Below, in pieces: positions 48,056 to 60,353 of a DNA stretch of 64,000 nt; positions within the stretch are counted from its first letter, which is position 1; the number at the start of each line of letters is the position of its first letter. The translations under genes and the position numbers were made by a program. Under the pieces are notes generated by a model. It worked only from the letters and a program-made list of their open reading frames with translations, searched no databases and had not been told where the DNA came from. This stretch comes from Edolisoma coerulescens (lineage: Eukaryota; Chordata; Aves; Passeriformes; Campephagidae): NCBI GenBank assembly GCA_013397115.1, contig VWZW01004130.1:438215-502214 (forward strand), read 5' to 3'.

Positions 48056-49465
48056 TTTCGTCCTTTCCTATTCCATGTGTCAGTTATTACTGCCCTTCCC
48101 ACTGAGTTATTCTTTTAGAACTCACAGCTATGTATCACACTGCTGAATCGGGATCACAACAAAACTTCCAAATAAAAAACATATGAAGCCCGGTGGGGAG
48201 AAATATGGGAGAGTTCCATCTGAAGCAGAGGAACTGTTTCTTTATGATGTTTCTGCAAGCTTCCGTGTTCTCACATGCAAATGGAAAGAAGATGCTAATG
48301 TTAAAGGGCAGAATGAGGAACAAGTTAAAAAATAAACTATGGTACATGTCACAAGAGGTTGTCAATGCAGCCTTCTGACTAGTTAGCTCACAGAGGCAGT
48401 GAGGTCTTTTGAAGCTTCCTCTCCCTCTTTAATCAGTCCCTTTAAAACAAGCAGATCCCAGCTTCAAAGGCTGCAGGGCTTGTCTAAGAAGAAAGCTGCC
48501 TGCTCCTCAAACCGTGGATGGCAGCTCAGTGGTGGTTCCCATGTGAGGCTGCCCAGCTTCGCAGGGTGGGCGTGATTACACAGCAACTCCTGTGCTCAGA
48601 TGTCTTTGAAGGGTTTATGTGCTCTCCCCACATTAGTATCGATCCTCTCCATTTGACAGGACTTGCAAAGACTTGAAAAGATACTGAGTAAAGCATACTT
48701 TTTAGCTTGATCCCTCACCCAGAAAGTCTAGATGAATCCATAGCCTTGCTGCATTTGAGCTAGTTTTCTCTAGTTCTTTAGATAATAAGATTTTGTTAAT
48801 TAAAGTGATTGTCATGTTTTCTTAATAAATGCCTCTACTTTTTCTGTTCTACCTACAAGACTTTTTCCAGAACTTACGTGCAGTAAAGTGAGTAGAGAAT
48901 TTTATATAGGAAAGCTGCAGTGTTTAGTTTGCCTACAAAACATTTTTTTAGAGAACATCATTAATAATGACATTTACTGACTCCGGGGAGACAGAAAGTT
49001 AAGTGCGTTTCAGTATTTTCCAAATCTGATGTATTGATTCTGCAGCCTGTCATTTCTGGAAAAGTTTCCCAAAGAAAAAAAGTCCTTAATACAGCACAGC
49101 TCTCTTCGTCATTTGAGCTCCAGTTTCCCATTTTCACACTCCTGTATTTTAAATGTGAACACCAGATATATTTCAACAAAACTTTACTGTTTGCTATGCT
49201 TTTCTTCTGATACATTAATGAAATTGTATATCTCAATGTACACATTTCCCTGTCGGTGACACTACTTCCTGTGTTTGCAACTGGATTTCCATCATGCTTC
49301 AGCAACTATTTGCAAGTGCTGCAACCCCATTTGCAGTCTAAGCCTTTAACCTGGAAATGACCTCTGATGTGCGATTTGCTCTTATGGGCTTATTTTCATG
49401 GTGTATTTAGAGACCAGCTATGCCAGCCTAGGAAGTTTTCCAGAATGCAAAGCAGATCATGAGTG

Positions 49466-49502
49466 ATGTGTCTGATAATGTGTCCTAATAATGTGTCTGA
49501 TA
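49466..49502. repeat. Three tandem copies of a 12-13 bp unit
   Basis: ATGTGTCTGATA, ATGTGTCCTAATA and ATGTGTCTGATA follow directly on one another. The outer copies are identical. Confidence 0.8.
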
Positions 49503-51754
49503 ATGCATAATCACAGATACTTCTCTGGTCTTCAACAAAATATAAGTCAAACAGTAGTATTAGAATCTGACACTGTTCTTGTTAAAGCCATTTTTCCAAG
49601 TACTATTGAGTTCAGTTAGAGCTAACTCAGGCAGGATGGGTGAACTTGGTAAATCATGAAGTCAGAAAAAAGGAGGGATAGAATGAATCTCAAGAGATCA
49701 TTCTCAAAATCCACATCTGCGCCAAGACAGGATAAGAAACCTTGGACTAATCCTGGCAGATTAGGGTAATATATTGGTAATGACTTCCAAGAAGGAAATT
49801 CCACAATATTCTTATGTACAATACTTTAATACTCTCCCTGTTATAAAGGGGTTTTATCACATCAGGCAAGTATCTGATAAATATTTATCAGATTCCTTAT
49901 TTTTCTTTCTCAGCAGATAGAGCAAAGTTGCTCAACACTCTCTACTTCTAAAATACAGAGATTGTATTTCTGTATCGTGTACAGAAATACACTTCCACAT
50001 TAAAGCTATGCCAATCTGAAGGTCAGCAACTGCCAAAATGAACCACCCTACATTTTTCCCCATTCAGCCAGCCCTCATGTGATTGTGATGAACTAGTTCA
50101 GAAGATAAGGTGTAGAAGCATTCAAATAAATAATAAAATTAGTTTCCTGCTGATTTAGTTCACTGGATTAAGCCCTAGGGAGGGCATCAGACAAGTGCCG
50201 GTGGCTGGACTGGCTTAGCTGTGATGTGAAATGGAATAGCTTCTCTTTTCTAGGCTAAATAAACCTCCTCACACCTCTTTCACAGACCATGCTTTCTAAG
50301 CCTGTTATTGTTCTTAGGCTCCTCTGAATCCTCTCCATTTTTTTGTATCTTTTTCATACATGGTGTATTAATGTATTTGTGTATCCAAAGAATATTTAAA
50401 ATGTATGATTCAGTTACGAGTGAGCAGGCCATCAGAAGCATAAGAGAGATCAGTTGTTGCTCACATGCTCTTCTGCCCAATTTTCCTTGCCTAATTTGTG
50501 TGTGCTGTTACCATGACTTTGCCTACCTGTGTAAGAATTGTTCTTACAAGATGGATGGATAAACACAAGTGTGTCACCCTGTTCCGAGCTTTTTCAGTTT
50601 AAGAAATTCCGATCCCTTAAAGTCAGTGCAGTCATTCCAATCAGCACCTTTCCCTGTGTGGTCACTGCTCATGTGGCCATCTTATCATGTTCAATTTTAA
50701 CTTAAGACATCATCGAAATTCCAGAAGAACCTCAAGCAAGAGTTTCTCAAGGTGGGGTGGATAATTTCCCTCAAGTTTCCTTCTGTTTTGCTCTGTGCAT
50801 ACACTGACCTACATTGAGAGTAGGCACATGACAGAGTCTCAGTCTTTCATGTAATCAGAACTCTTTTGGGGTTTATGGCTTCATGCAAGTATAATTTCAT
50901 GGCACTCTAGAGGGATAAGATGTTAAGATTTGCTGTATTCTTTTAGATATTTATAAATTTAGATTTTTATAAATAATTTCTATTTCCCAGTATAGATTAA
51001 CTCATGATTCACATTCATATATTTCTCTCAACACATGATCTAGAGTCTTGAAGCATTTTTTTTTCTTTCAAAGCCATCATCACCTGAAGCCATGTAGTCA
51101 ACTGAGAATTTTTAAGTTTTTACTATAATAGTTTCTCACTCTTATCATTGGAAAATGAGAAGCCTGAGGATACAGAAACAGTGAAGCTAAAACAAAAGAA
51201 GTCCCAAATATATGCAGCCTTTTAAATCCCATCAATTTTTAACAACTGTGAGGTTGGAGTTTGTGCTAGTGTGCTGTGGATGAAACCCACACTGTAAACA
51301 AGGGTGCACCAATGATGATTCCATTGCTGACTTGTATCCCACCACAGACTGCTGTAACCTGTGTGTTGCTCCATCCTTTGTAACCAGATCCAGTCTGAGA
51401 TGAGCCAGATTGTTCAGAAACATTCAGAAATGCCTGATCTGAAGATAAGGATTGCCAGGCTTTCCTGTCCTTCCTGTGAACGCTCTTGTATGGTTCTCAG
51501 AGCACAGGAATGACAGAAGCCTATGGGCAGGCTCTGGATACACTGCCCTTCAGGCTCAGAGATGATGTGGGACCTTTTGGGGAATTCTCTCCACTACAAA
51601 CTTCTTTGTAGTGTAATGAAATGGAGGAAGGAATCCCGCTCACCTTCATGTGCTGCCCACTCTCTTGTGAGAACTTAGTGAGCTTTTGAAGCAAAATTTT
51701 TTCATAGACTTACAGGAATTTCTTGGGGTACTGAGCACACTTGGACTCAGGCCA

Positions 51755-51772
51755 GAAGGAAGGAAGGAAGGA
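51755..51772. repeat. (GGAA)n short run
   Basis: Four GGAA units in an AGAAGGAAGGAAGGAAGGAG context. Confidence 0.8.
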
Positions 51773-52231
51773 GCAATAAACAGCCCAGCATGCTGAGGGT
51801 GGCCATAGACCTACCAGTATTGTTGACCTGGAGTCAGTGAGCAAGCTCACCACACATCTGACTCTATCAGAATATGGGAATGTTTCTGGGGCCTGGGAAG
51901 GGAAGACCTATGAGGAATCAGGGGACCTTAGAAGATGGGAATATTCAAGGGCTTGGGATATCTTTCTTCCCCTTCTTTTCCTTTCTTCCCTTTATCTCCT
52001 TTCCTTGCCCCACAAAAATTTCCAGTGCTTTTCTAGTGTCCTTGTGAGACATGTCACGTTTTATTCACACACAGTCATGTATCTTCTCTTTTCTCTTTTC
52101 TCTCCTCTCTCCTCCTTCACTGCCACCATCTACCTTCACTAATTGATTTTGATTGGAGAGGCTTCCCAAATCTGCACAGAGTAGATGAGCCTGGGGAAAT
52201 ATGCCTGGCCCTTGCTAACACAGGAAGAAAA

Positions 52232-52259
52232 GGGGCAGGGCTGGGCTGGGCTGGGCAGG
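52232..52259. repeat. (GGGCT)n short tandem repeat
   Basis: GGGGCAGGGCTGGGCTGGGC continuing TGGGCAGG shows a 5-bp period over about 28 bp. It is a G-rich minisatellite-like tract. Confidence 0.8.
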
Positions 52260-55200
52260 TGGGGGAGAGTCCTGTTGCCAAGGGTAGTAGGGTGAGACAG
52301 CAGGAAGCTGTGGGGAAAATCTACTCTGCATGAGTCACGCCCTTCCTCCTTAGGAACCCTTCCTTTGGCAGCAGCAGCTGAACACAGAAGCACAGAGCAG
52401 CAATGGGTGGGTCAGGCTAAAAACCACTCCGATTTATTTTTCCTTTCATAGGCACCATGGGCACCAAACTATCTCCTACAAGTTGCCGCCAAAGGCAGCT
52501 TGCTGCGCTTTTTTTTGTGGTGAAACAGCATTGCATTGGCCCTACCCTGTGGATCGCTGGTGGCACGGTGACTTACACCCCACTGCAATTGTGCTGATGG
52601 GCTAGGATGGGCCATAACATTCCACTGCTCTTTCATTTGAGACTCATTTCATTAGATGGGGGGGGAAATGTACCTACTGCCTTTTTGGACTCCCCCAGCC
52701 ACCCCTCCTTGAGTTTAATAAAATACCATACCAAATCAAGGAAAGAAAAAAGGAAAATAAATGCTCAAAGAAAACATAGACTTCAAAACAGACTTCAAAA
52801 CTGCCCAATTTGATAAAGAATGGAAACAGCCAGATTGCAGAAATGGAGAAATCTTCTAACTGTGGAAAGGAGAAATAAGAATGGTTTATTTCTGTATTAT
52901 ATAAACCCCATAGTCATAGTGATGGCATTGTGCCATGCAAATAAGTTACCAAAGTCAGGAGGATAAGCCTTGTGAATTGGTGGTACCACTAACACCATCT
53001 ATTCTCACTGAACATGACCTTTTTAAATAAATGAGTGCAAGACTCGAACATCGCATTATTTTCCTTCCAGCTAACCCTAGTGCTCCTGCAATAACTCAAG
53101 GCCACACAGGGAGGGACATCTTCCAACTACTGCAGGGAAGGAAAAGGTAAATAAAATACTGTCCACTACATCTGACAGTAGGTTTCATTTTTAGGTGAAT
53201 AGTTTTAAAAGCTGCCAATACTGAAGCGTCAACATGGTTGATCATTCCTATCATTTTGTGAAAGTAGTTATTTTTCTTGATTTTTAATTCTTCCTGCATC
53301 TGGTTGAATCTACTATGCTGAAGATGAGTAATCATGGGGAAAAAATAGTGTCATTATAAATTCTAAAACCCAAAATTCTTCAAATGCTACTTATGTAAAA
53401 AGGACCAATTTAAATCAAATCATTAGCTTCTGCTTAGATGCTCAATTACAAGTAATAATATAAATGTTTTATGTATTCACAGCTCTTGTGTTCAAATTTA
53501 ACCTTTCTTCCATTTTTGCTGTTATTTCTCCCTTTTATAAATGTTGGTGTAATTAAGCCCATTTCCTCTTTAGAGGTGAATACACAATCACAGCTAGAAA
53601 TTCCTCAATACGTTTTACAGTCTGAAATATGTGATACTCAATCTCACAGCTAATAACTACCATGACATGTTTTATAATTGCACCATAAATCAGAGACTGC
53701 TGCATTTAAAGTGTAATTTCAGGCTATTTTGCAATATTTCTTGGCACTTTTAGAAATATATCAGGGTGGAAAATGCATGATCTAGCTAAGTACAACCACA
53801 GATGAGGAAAAAGCTTTCTCTGCAGTTGTTGGAGTGCCCCAAAAGAGACGCTCAAGAGCAGGGACATTTTTGTCACTCATGGGATACCCAAGCTTCCTTG
53901 AGGACCTCAATGAAAGCATGATGTCTGAACAGGTGTTTCTGTGCAGCAGCTAGGAGGAAGGGGTGGAAATTAACTCATGGCACAAGCTTGAAGAATGGGC
54001 AATCCATTAGCAACAAGTACTCTGTGGCTTTTGTAACATGATTCATTGTTTAAATCCTTCCAGGAGGGGCTATGTTTGGGAGGGACAAAGCTGAGAGCAA
54101 GAGAGAAAGTGTCTGCTGCGAAAGTTGGAGGAACAATTCTGCTAACTCACACAGCATCTTCCAGTACCTGTCTCAAGCCTTCTGCAGTTGCTGACAGGTA
54201 AATGATGGACTCCCACAAAATTAGGTGATTTTTTTTGTCCCAAAGCCTGTTTCTGTTTGAAGAATGCTGCTTTATTATTTGTTCTGGTTTTGCTGTATAT
54301 GCTATAGGTGTTATTTTAGCCCTTTCAGTGCATAAAAAAGTTTGTAATGAGTCTTGGATAATATCTTAGGGATTCCAAATCCCTGAGAACTAGTTTAGAT
54401 GCAGAGAGGCTCTTTTATCTCTTAATAAATGGTTAAGCTTGTTGTATACTAGATCTTGATACCATATCTCCCCACTGGACCACCACCACAGCCTTGCTGG
54501 GACCCATTATGTCCTGACATCTGGCCTTGCTCTGAAGTGATCAGGAGCATCAATTTGCTTGGTACCTTTCTGTGTATGATGCACAGCACAGCACAGTGGG
54601 TAATGCCTCATTTGCACCACCAGAGTTCCGCTGGTAATTTAATTAAAATTGCCACATCCCTCACATGTGCTCTCACTATTTTGGTTTCCGCTCATCAAAC
54701 TCTGAATTTATGCTAGTCAAGTTTTATCGTCTCCCCAAATAGCACAAGTCATGTAATGACATCTGGCTGCATTTTGGACATGTAATATAGACATCATGGG
54801 CTGCTCTTTGATTAAGAGAGCAATGTGTGCTACAGGCTGCCACAGGCTGCCAAAAACAGAAACAAGAAGTAGTTATGGAAACTGCAGGTACACAAAACCT
54901 ATGTAATCTCCCACATCCACTGCTATTATTCATACTGGAGATCATTGGGAGAGACTGAGATGTTAATGGTTAATGGCTCAAACATTTGGCCGTTTGCAGA
55001 GGCAGCAGGGTGTTTTGCTGGGGCAGGGTTTGCACCCACCGAGGGGAGGAGATGCATTTCTGGGTGTGTGGTGGCAAAACCTCTGATCCAAATTAGACAG
55101 AGGGGGTGAACACCCACCACCAGAGATTCTGGGGTTTCAGACAGATAAGATAGAAGGTCGATAAGAAGTAGGCTCTACAGAGGTGGGATGGTACTTTTTA

Positions 55201-56833
55201 TCATGCCAATTGTCCTCCCTTACACTTCTGACTTGGGTATAAAACCCCCACACCTTGAGGAAGGTCACACTCACACGTAGGCCTGAAGGTATTCATCCCT
55301 TCTGATGGGACATAACTGGCTCAGCTACATGAGATGCAGCCATCCTATCTTAGAAGATGTCATAAACCATCAAAGACCCCCCCAAAGCACCCCGAGACTC
55401 ATTCCTTAGTCCTTCCACCGGAGGACTGCACGTGATCCGCAGTGTTGCAGCAGAGCCTGACTATGCTGCAGAAGACAGGGTAAAACTGAGTGCTGGCACC
55501 AGTAAAAGAGGTAAAGGTTGTAGCATTGGTGAGAGCTAAAATGCACATTGGGCCAACAGGAATATCATGGAGCTGCAGTGTTTTCTCACACTGTTATAGA
55601 CCAGGCCTCTTAGCACTACTCCATAAATGATGCTGTCTTGGATGTGATCCCAAGGGAATATCCCAGATATGTCTGGTGCCTCTATCTTACAGCTCATTTA
55701 AGCAAACCAGCATCTATATTACAAGTTAAAATGAACCTTCAGGTCTTTCCTTTAGGAATAGCACTGCTAATTTAAGAAGGCAAGAAGGGCAGTGTAATGT
55801 AGTGCACTGAGTTGCACATTGACTCATAGCAACCTTTACCAGAATATGGCTGGGAACTTCCAAGATTTGCAGTGGGAACTTTGAAAAAAAACCAAAGGGT
55901 GATAACTTCTCAGATATTTCACTGCCATTGCCACTAGTTGTGCAAGTAAGTGAATAAGAGAACTACTGTAGGCTCGAAATTTCCAGGATGATACATTTCA
56001 TGGTGCAATCATTGCCTATTTCATTTGCTGCATGTCTGGCTGTCTGGCTCAGTACCCCCTGTTGGGGTAAACATGGGAGGGTAGGCTTGAGGAAAAAGAG
56101 GCACAGAGGCTATAATGACAGTGGGTGCAATATTACAGGATCCAAAGAGTTATGGCTGTAGGGATGCTAACAGGTTTCAGATCAAGCCATCTACCCAGAC
56201 AATTCACTACCGTTCTCACCTTTCTACTGTAATTAAAATATCCCAGTAGAGGGAAAAAGACCAAGTCCTGCACTTGTAAGTTGTTTTTAGACTCTCAGCA
56301 ACAGCAGAGTCTCTGTAAACACAGCACATTGGCACCTGTGCCCCGTTTTCTCATCTAAGCACAGGCCATGAACAAAGTTACTTCTTAAAAGCTGGCTTAG
56401 AGGAAAGGAAGCCTGGACTCCATATTTTGTCATATTTTTTTATATTTCCTTAGAACAAAAGGAGCATAAGGCTAGGGTCAAAATTGCTTTCAGTTGCAAA
56501 CATACAGCTTGCAGGTGTGGGCAGAGTTTAGCCTAAAATAACTGGAGGCAAAAGAAGGAAAAAAGCAGCTTAAAAATGTGATGTCAGCAGGAGAAAATAG
56601 ACTCTGTGGGGCACTGGTTTTCTAAAGCCTTGTTCTGTAATCAACACAGCTCATTACTGTAGCTGCGTGCAATGCTGCAAATGGCATTTGGATGAACGCA
56701 TTTTGTCTTTCCACCACACTTGCTAGTTAACAAACTGTCTGCCCAAATTGCTGAAGCATGCGTATTGTGTCAAAGAAGACGAAAGCAGCAGATTCCCTTT
56801 GTCAGGGTGGACAGCTTGTAGCAAACTCTCGGT
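55201..56833. other. Intergenic; TATA-containing stretch of uncertain origin
   Basis: GGGTATAAAACCCCCACACC at 55,236 has a strong TATA box. The next 200 bp are moderately GC-rich and lack coding frames. This is reminiscent of a solo LTR, but no TG...CA ends or target duplication could be identified, so no element is called. Confidence 0.3.
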
Positions 56834-57010
56834 CACTGGTTTTCAACCTTCTTTTGTTTAGACCCCTAGGCATTCTGCTGTGGAGGTACAGGACTTTGTA
56901 TAAATGCCTGTTCCCCCTGCAGTGATAATCATATTGCTTTCTTTTCCCTCACAGTCTACAGTGTACACCTGAGTCTGAGGTCTGCAGACCACAGTTTGGA
57001 AATTGGTTTC
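56834..57010. mobile_element. Probable hAT-type MITE relic
   Basis: The left end CACTGGTTTTCAACCTTCTT followed by AGACCCCTAGG, and the right end CTGCAGACCACAGTTTGGAA followed by ATTGG, resemble the two termini of old vertebrate hAT/Charlie-like non-autonomous transposons. Those begin CAGTGGTTCTCAA and end with GACCACAGTTTGGGAACCACTG. The terminal inverted repeats can still be aligned with mismatches. No transposase frame fits in 177 bp, and an 8-bp target duplication is not clear. Confidence 0.55.
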
Positions 57011-57412
57011 CCAAGTAAATTTACAGTTTCACTTCATTCTTTTTTTAACAAAAAGTCACTTTCTCATAATATCTCAGTTCAGTCCTTAAATAGTACCGAT
57101 TTTATTAGTGCAATGTATGGGACAGTCCATCCTGCAATCAAGATCACAGAAGGAAGTGACCGTGTATCTGAGATCAGCGAGCAGCATGTGACTGCACATC
57201 ACGTTGAAAGGCACATCACAAGTTCTGGCTCCTATCCAAATTCACTTTGGAGTCTCATCATGGGATTAAGGCAGCGGGACCTCTATCTCACTTGAGGAGG
57301 AGAAAGAAATGAGAAACAGAATGGGGTTATAAATGATATCCCAAAGGTAATGGAAAAAGAGGATGGACTTTAGGGTTTGAATATCTTTTATTTAATATGT
57401 AATTTTTTTGTG

Positions 57413-57563
57413 GTTGCCCAGGGAGGCTGTGGAGCCTCTGTGCTCAGAGATATTCAGAACCTACATGGACACAGCCTGCTCTGGGTGGCCTTGTTAGAGA
57501 TTGGACAAGATGGTCTCTGGGGGTCCCTTCCAACTGCAGCCACTCTGTGATTCTGTGGTTCTG
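57413..57563 (+). mobile_element. CR1 LINE 3' fragment, about 150 bp
   Basis: GTTGCCCAGGGAGGCTGTGG, GATATTCAGAACCTACATGG, then a CCTGCTCTGGGTGGCC block, GGACAAGATGGTCTCTGGGG, GTCCCTTCCAACTGCAGCCA and terminal ATTCTGTGGTTCTG match the avian CR1 3' end in the right order. It is the clearest young-style CR1 copy in the window. Confidence 0.9.
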
Positions 57564-60167
57564 AAATTTAAATATTTTCTTCAAATTTTCTGAAGAGAAG
57601 AATGGGCTTAAAGAACAAAAGTGAAAGTTAACAAAATCTTTCCCCTTTTCAGCCCAATAGCATTAACTTCTATTAACATTTCTAACCACTGCCAACCTTG
57701 CCAACATGAGCAATCCCGTTATGTGGGCTGGATTTTATCAGCACCAAAGGTAATTCTACATCCAGGCTACCTCTGAGGTTTCCCTCAGTGTGGAAATATG
57801 GGGGGCAAGGAAGAAGCACTGAGGCACATTCTGGTTCTCTCTCCCTGTGGGGTCAGCATTTGGCAAAGCACACATGTCACCCAGGAACTAGGACATGTGC
57901 TGGGATGTTTTATGCAGATGCAAGTTGTACCTGCACGGGTGAGGAAACTGTGGCATACTCATAGAGACATGTGTGGGAATAGGCTTAGTAGCCATGCTGA
58001 ACAGCTGCTCATATTTAAAAGAAAGACAGGACAAGGGTTTAAATGGAGCCTTCATATCATGCAGGTTAGCCTGTGCAAAATTATATATGTGCTTGTAGGG
58101 CTGGGTTTTGGGAGCCCCAGGCCTCAGGCTCTTTGGCTGTATCCGTGAACTGACTCATCACTGCTTCTATCATTTAAGGCTCTTTGTTACCCAGTGCAAT
58201 TTTCAGCATCAAGTTAAGCACCAGAAGATGACATCCAAAAGCATAACTGGCTAAAAGCATGGGCAAAATAGGCAAATGTCTGGGTTAGAGCTTGCTGGGG
58301 AACAGTCAATTCCCTCTTCTCTCATGTTACCTGTCCATGCCCTCCCAAAATTTCACGGAATACTGCTAGCCCTACTCCTCTCTCCCCCTGTCTGTGCTGC
58401 AAGATTTAATTTTGCATTTCCAAGGGAATGAAACTCAGTTATGCCTGACTGCTGAGAAGCACTGAGCTAGCTCTGGAGACAGGCTGGACCAGCTCAGCAA
58501 TGGGTCTGCTCAGCATCAGGGCTGGCCCAAGGAGGAGGAGGACTATGTATCCAGGGACAGGAGAGGGGGAAAGACACAGCCTGAAAGAGGAGTTTTCAGT
58601 AGTGGTTAGAACCACTCAAATCTGTGTTTAGCTTCGCCTCTAGACCCATGCTGTTATCCACCTGGAAGCGCTTAGGAGTTAGATAAGGGTCTACAAAATT
58701 ATTTGGAGCTGTTCTCAGTAAAGGGCTGACGTTTCTAGATTAAGTTTTAGGCAGCACTTTTCATGGAAGTGCAAGGCTGCAATTCCAAGATTTGATAATT
58801 TGTTCCCTAATCCAGGTGATTCCCATACTTCAGACATCTTCACTTACTAACTTTAGAATTATTCAGTGGCCCCTAGTCACGCTTCTGTGGTGTCTGCTCC
58901 CTTCCTGATGGGATAGGCAGGGATTTCTCACTCACTATCTATCACTAACACACAGTGATTCATGCTGTGAAAACACTGTTAAGTGCCAAGAACTGCCTTA
59001 ATCCAATTTATGGTCTGAAATTCTTATGGCACACATTTCCCATGTCTGAATTGTATGTGTTAGAGAGGAGACATATAGCAAAAGAAGGAAAAAAAACCAA
59101 AACAAACTAACGACAGGTTGTTCAAGCTAAAACAGCCTTTGCCATCCTGTAGTCTAGTACTGGACTTTCCCAACCAGCAGAGCTATCCATGGATTGCTGT
59201 GGTTCCACACACCTCTCCATGCTACCAGATACAAGACACTTGAATCAGTTTCTATCTGGTAATGAAGTGTTGCATGTATTAATTTACACAGCATGTAAAC
59301 ATGACTGGCTAAGTCCTTCCACATGTGCCCCAGACGTTTATAGTACAATTAGTCAGAGGAAAGTTGAAAGTGAAGCAAAAAGAACATTTACAGGCAGAAG
59401 AGGAAATGGGCAGGACAAGATGCACAAGTAAAAAGACCTAATATTCCTTCACCCACCTCAGACAGACACATATAAATAGTGAGAGAGTGAGTTCCCCTGC
59501 TCACTGGCCACCACACATTTGCTGCATCTCTCTGGGACGTGCATCACCCTTGCAAGATGTGGGCAAAGGTACTGTCTTCTTTCTTTGCACTGTAAGATGC
59601 GATTCTCTGTTTAAGCTTTCATATCCTCGCTCCATATGTCTCAGCAGGTGCCCATCACTCCATGGGATATGTGGTTCACCTGCTTTAAACTGTAACTGCT
59701 TCCTCGATATAATCTTAATGCTTCACTGCAAGTGTGAGTGAGAACTTGGTTGTAAGGATGGGTACAATTCTGGTCATCATTGCTAGAGAAAGAGGAATTC
59801 AGTGTGAACAATGCAATGAAAATATACGAGCATAGTAGGGGTGAGTCCGTATTGTAAAGGAGAGAACAGTTTGGTTTGTTTAACTCAGAAAAATGAAGGT
59901 CAAAAGGAAATACCACCAATCTATGTGGATATGTGCAGGGGAGTAAAGGAAGGGGAAGGAAGAGGGGAAAGGAAAGGAGATAATTTCCAAAGAGAGAGAA
60001 GATAAATATTCACTACTGCCAGTATAAAAAAGAAACTGTGTATATAGACTGGTTGTAAATAATGTGTACTTCTACAGAAGGACATTTCTAATGGTCCAGG
60101 AAGGGAAGTTTTAGATTATTTTCTAATAGAGATACTAAAAGCAGCTCACAGCCAAGAAGCTGGTTGA
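57564..60167. other. ACOD1 upstream intergenic region
   Basis: No gene is supported. A consensus AP-1 site TGACTCA lies at 58,151-58,157. A long purine-rich plus-strand tract at 59,938-60,003 contains repeated GGAA cores of the ETS/PU.1 type and sits about 170-300 bp upstream of the proposed ACOD1 transcription start. These are motif observations only. Confidence 0.4.
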
Positions 60168-60193
60168 ATTTGCATAATGGGTCATTGCTCAAT
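60168..60193 (+). promoter_or_regulatory. Octamer and C/EBP-like sites of the ACOD1 promoter
   Basis: ATTTGCAT (consensus octamer) lies at 60,168-60,175. ATTGCTCAAT, nine of ten matches to the C/EBP palindrome ATTGCGCAAT, lies at 60,184-60,193. Both are just upstream of the TATA box, at proximal-promoter distance. C/EBP control would suit an inflammation-induced myeloid gene, which is inference. Confidence 0.45.
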
Positions 60194-60211
60194 AGGAGAG
60201 GAAAATAAGTA

Positions 60212-60218
60212 TATATAA
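60212..60218 (+). promoter_or_regulatory. ACOD1: TATA box of ACOD1
   Basis: TATATAA is positioned to start transcription near 60,240-60,248, about 90 bp before the proposed start codon in exon 1. A TATA promoter fits a sharply inducible gene. Confidence 0.6.
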
Positions 60219-60335
60219 TTCCCAGATCAGCAGGATCCAGGAACAAGGAGCCACTGCTTTTCAAAGAGGCAAGATCTTGTCTTGGAGAAAAGCTGGGACT
60301 CCAGCTGAGAGTGAATTCAATGGGAGCTGGGAGCT

Positions 60336-60353
60336 ATGAGCAATATGTGCAAG
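60336..60353 (+). CDS. ACOD1: ACOD1 coding exon 1 (MSNMCK)
   Basis: ATG AGC AAT ATG TGC AAG is followed by a GTAGGG donor. The phase-0 end on a lysine codon matches the human first coding segment MMLK. The ATG at 60,336 has G at -3. The in-frame ATG at 60,345 (A at -3) would give MCK, so the initiating codon is not certain. The call relies on position, phase and the promoter upstream, since six codons cannot be recognised by similarity alone. Confidence 0.65.

Larger units (their letters stand above)
48056..55200. other. Intergenic stretch, no gene recognised
   Basis: The stretch holds only short open frames. Low-complexity patches include a 12-13 bp triple repeat at 49,466, GGAA units at 51,755, and GGGCT units at 52,232. 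No transposon or RNA gene is recognised. Confidence 0.5.

Noticed and set aside
57798..58148. 116-codon plus-strand frame upstream of ACOD1
   Set aside because: There is no similarity to a known protein. It is not linked to ACOD1 exons by phase or splice sites.
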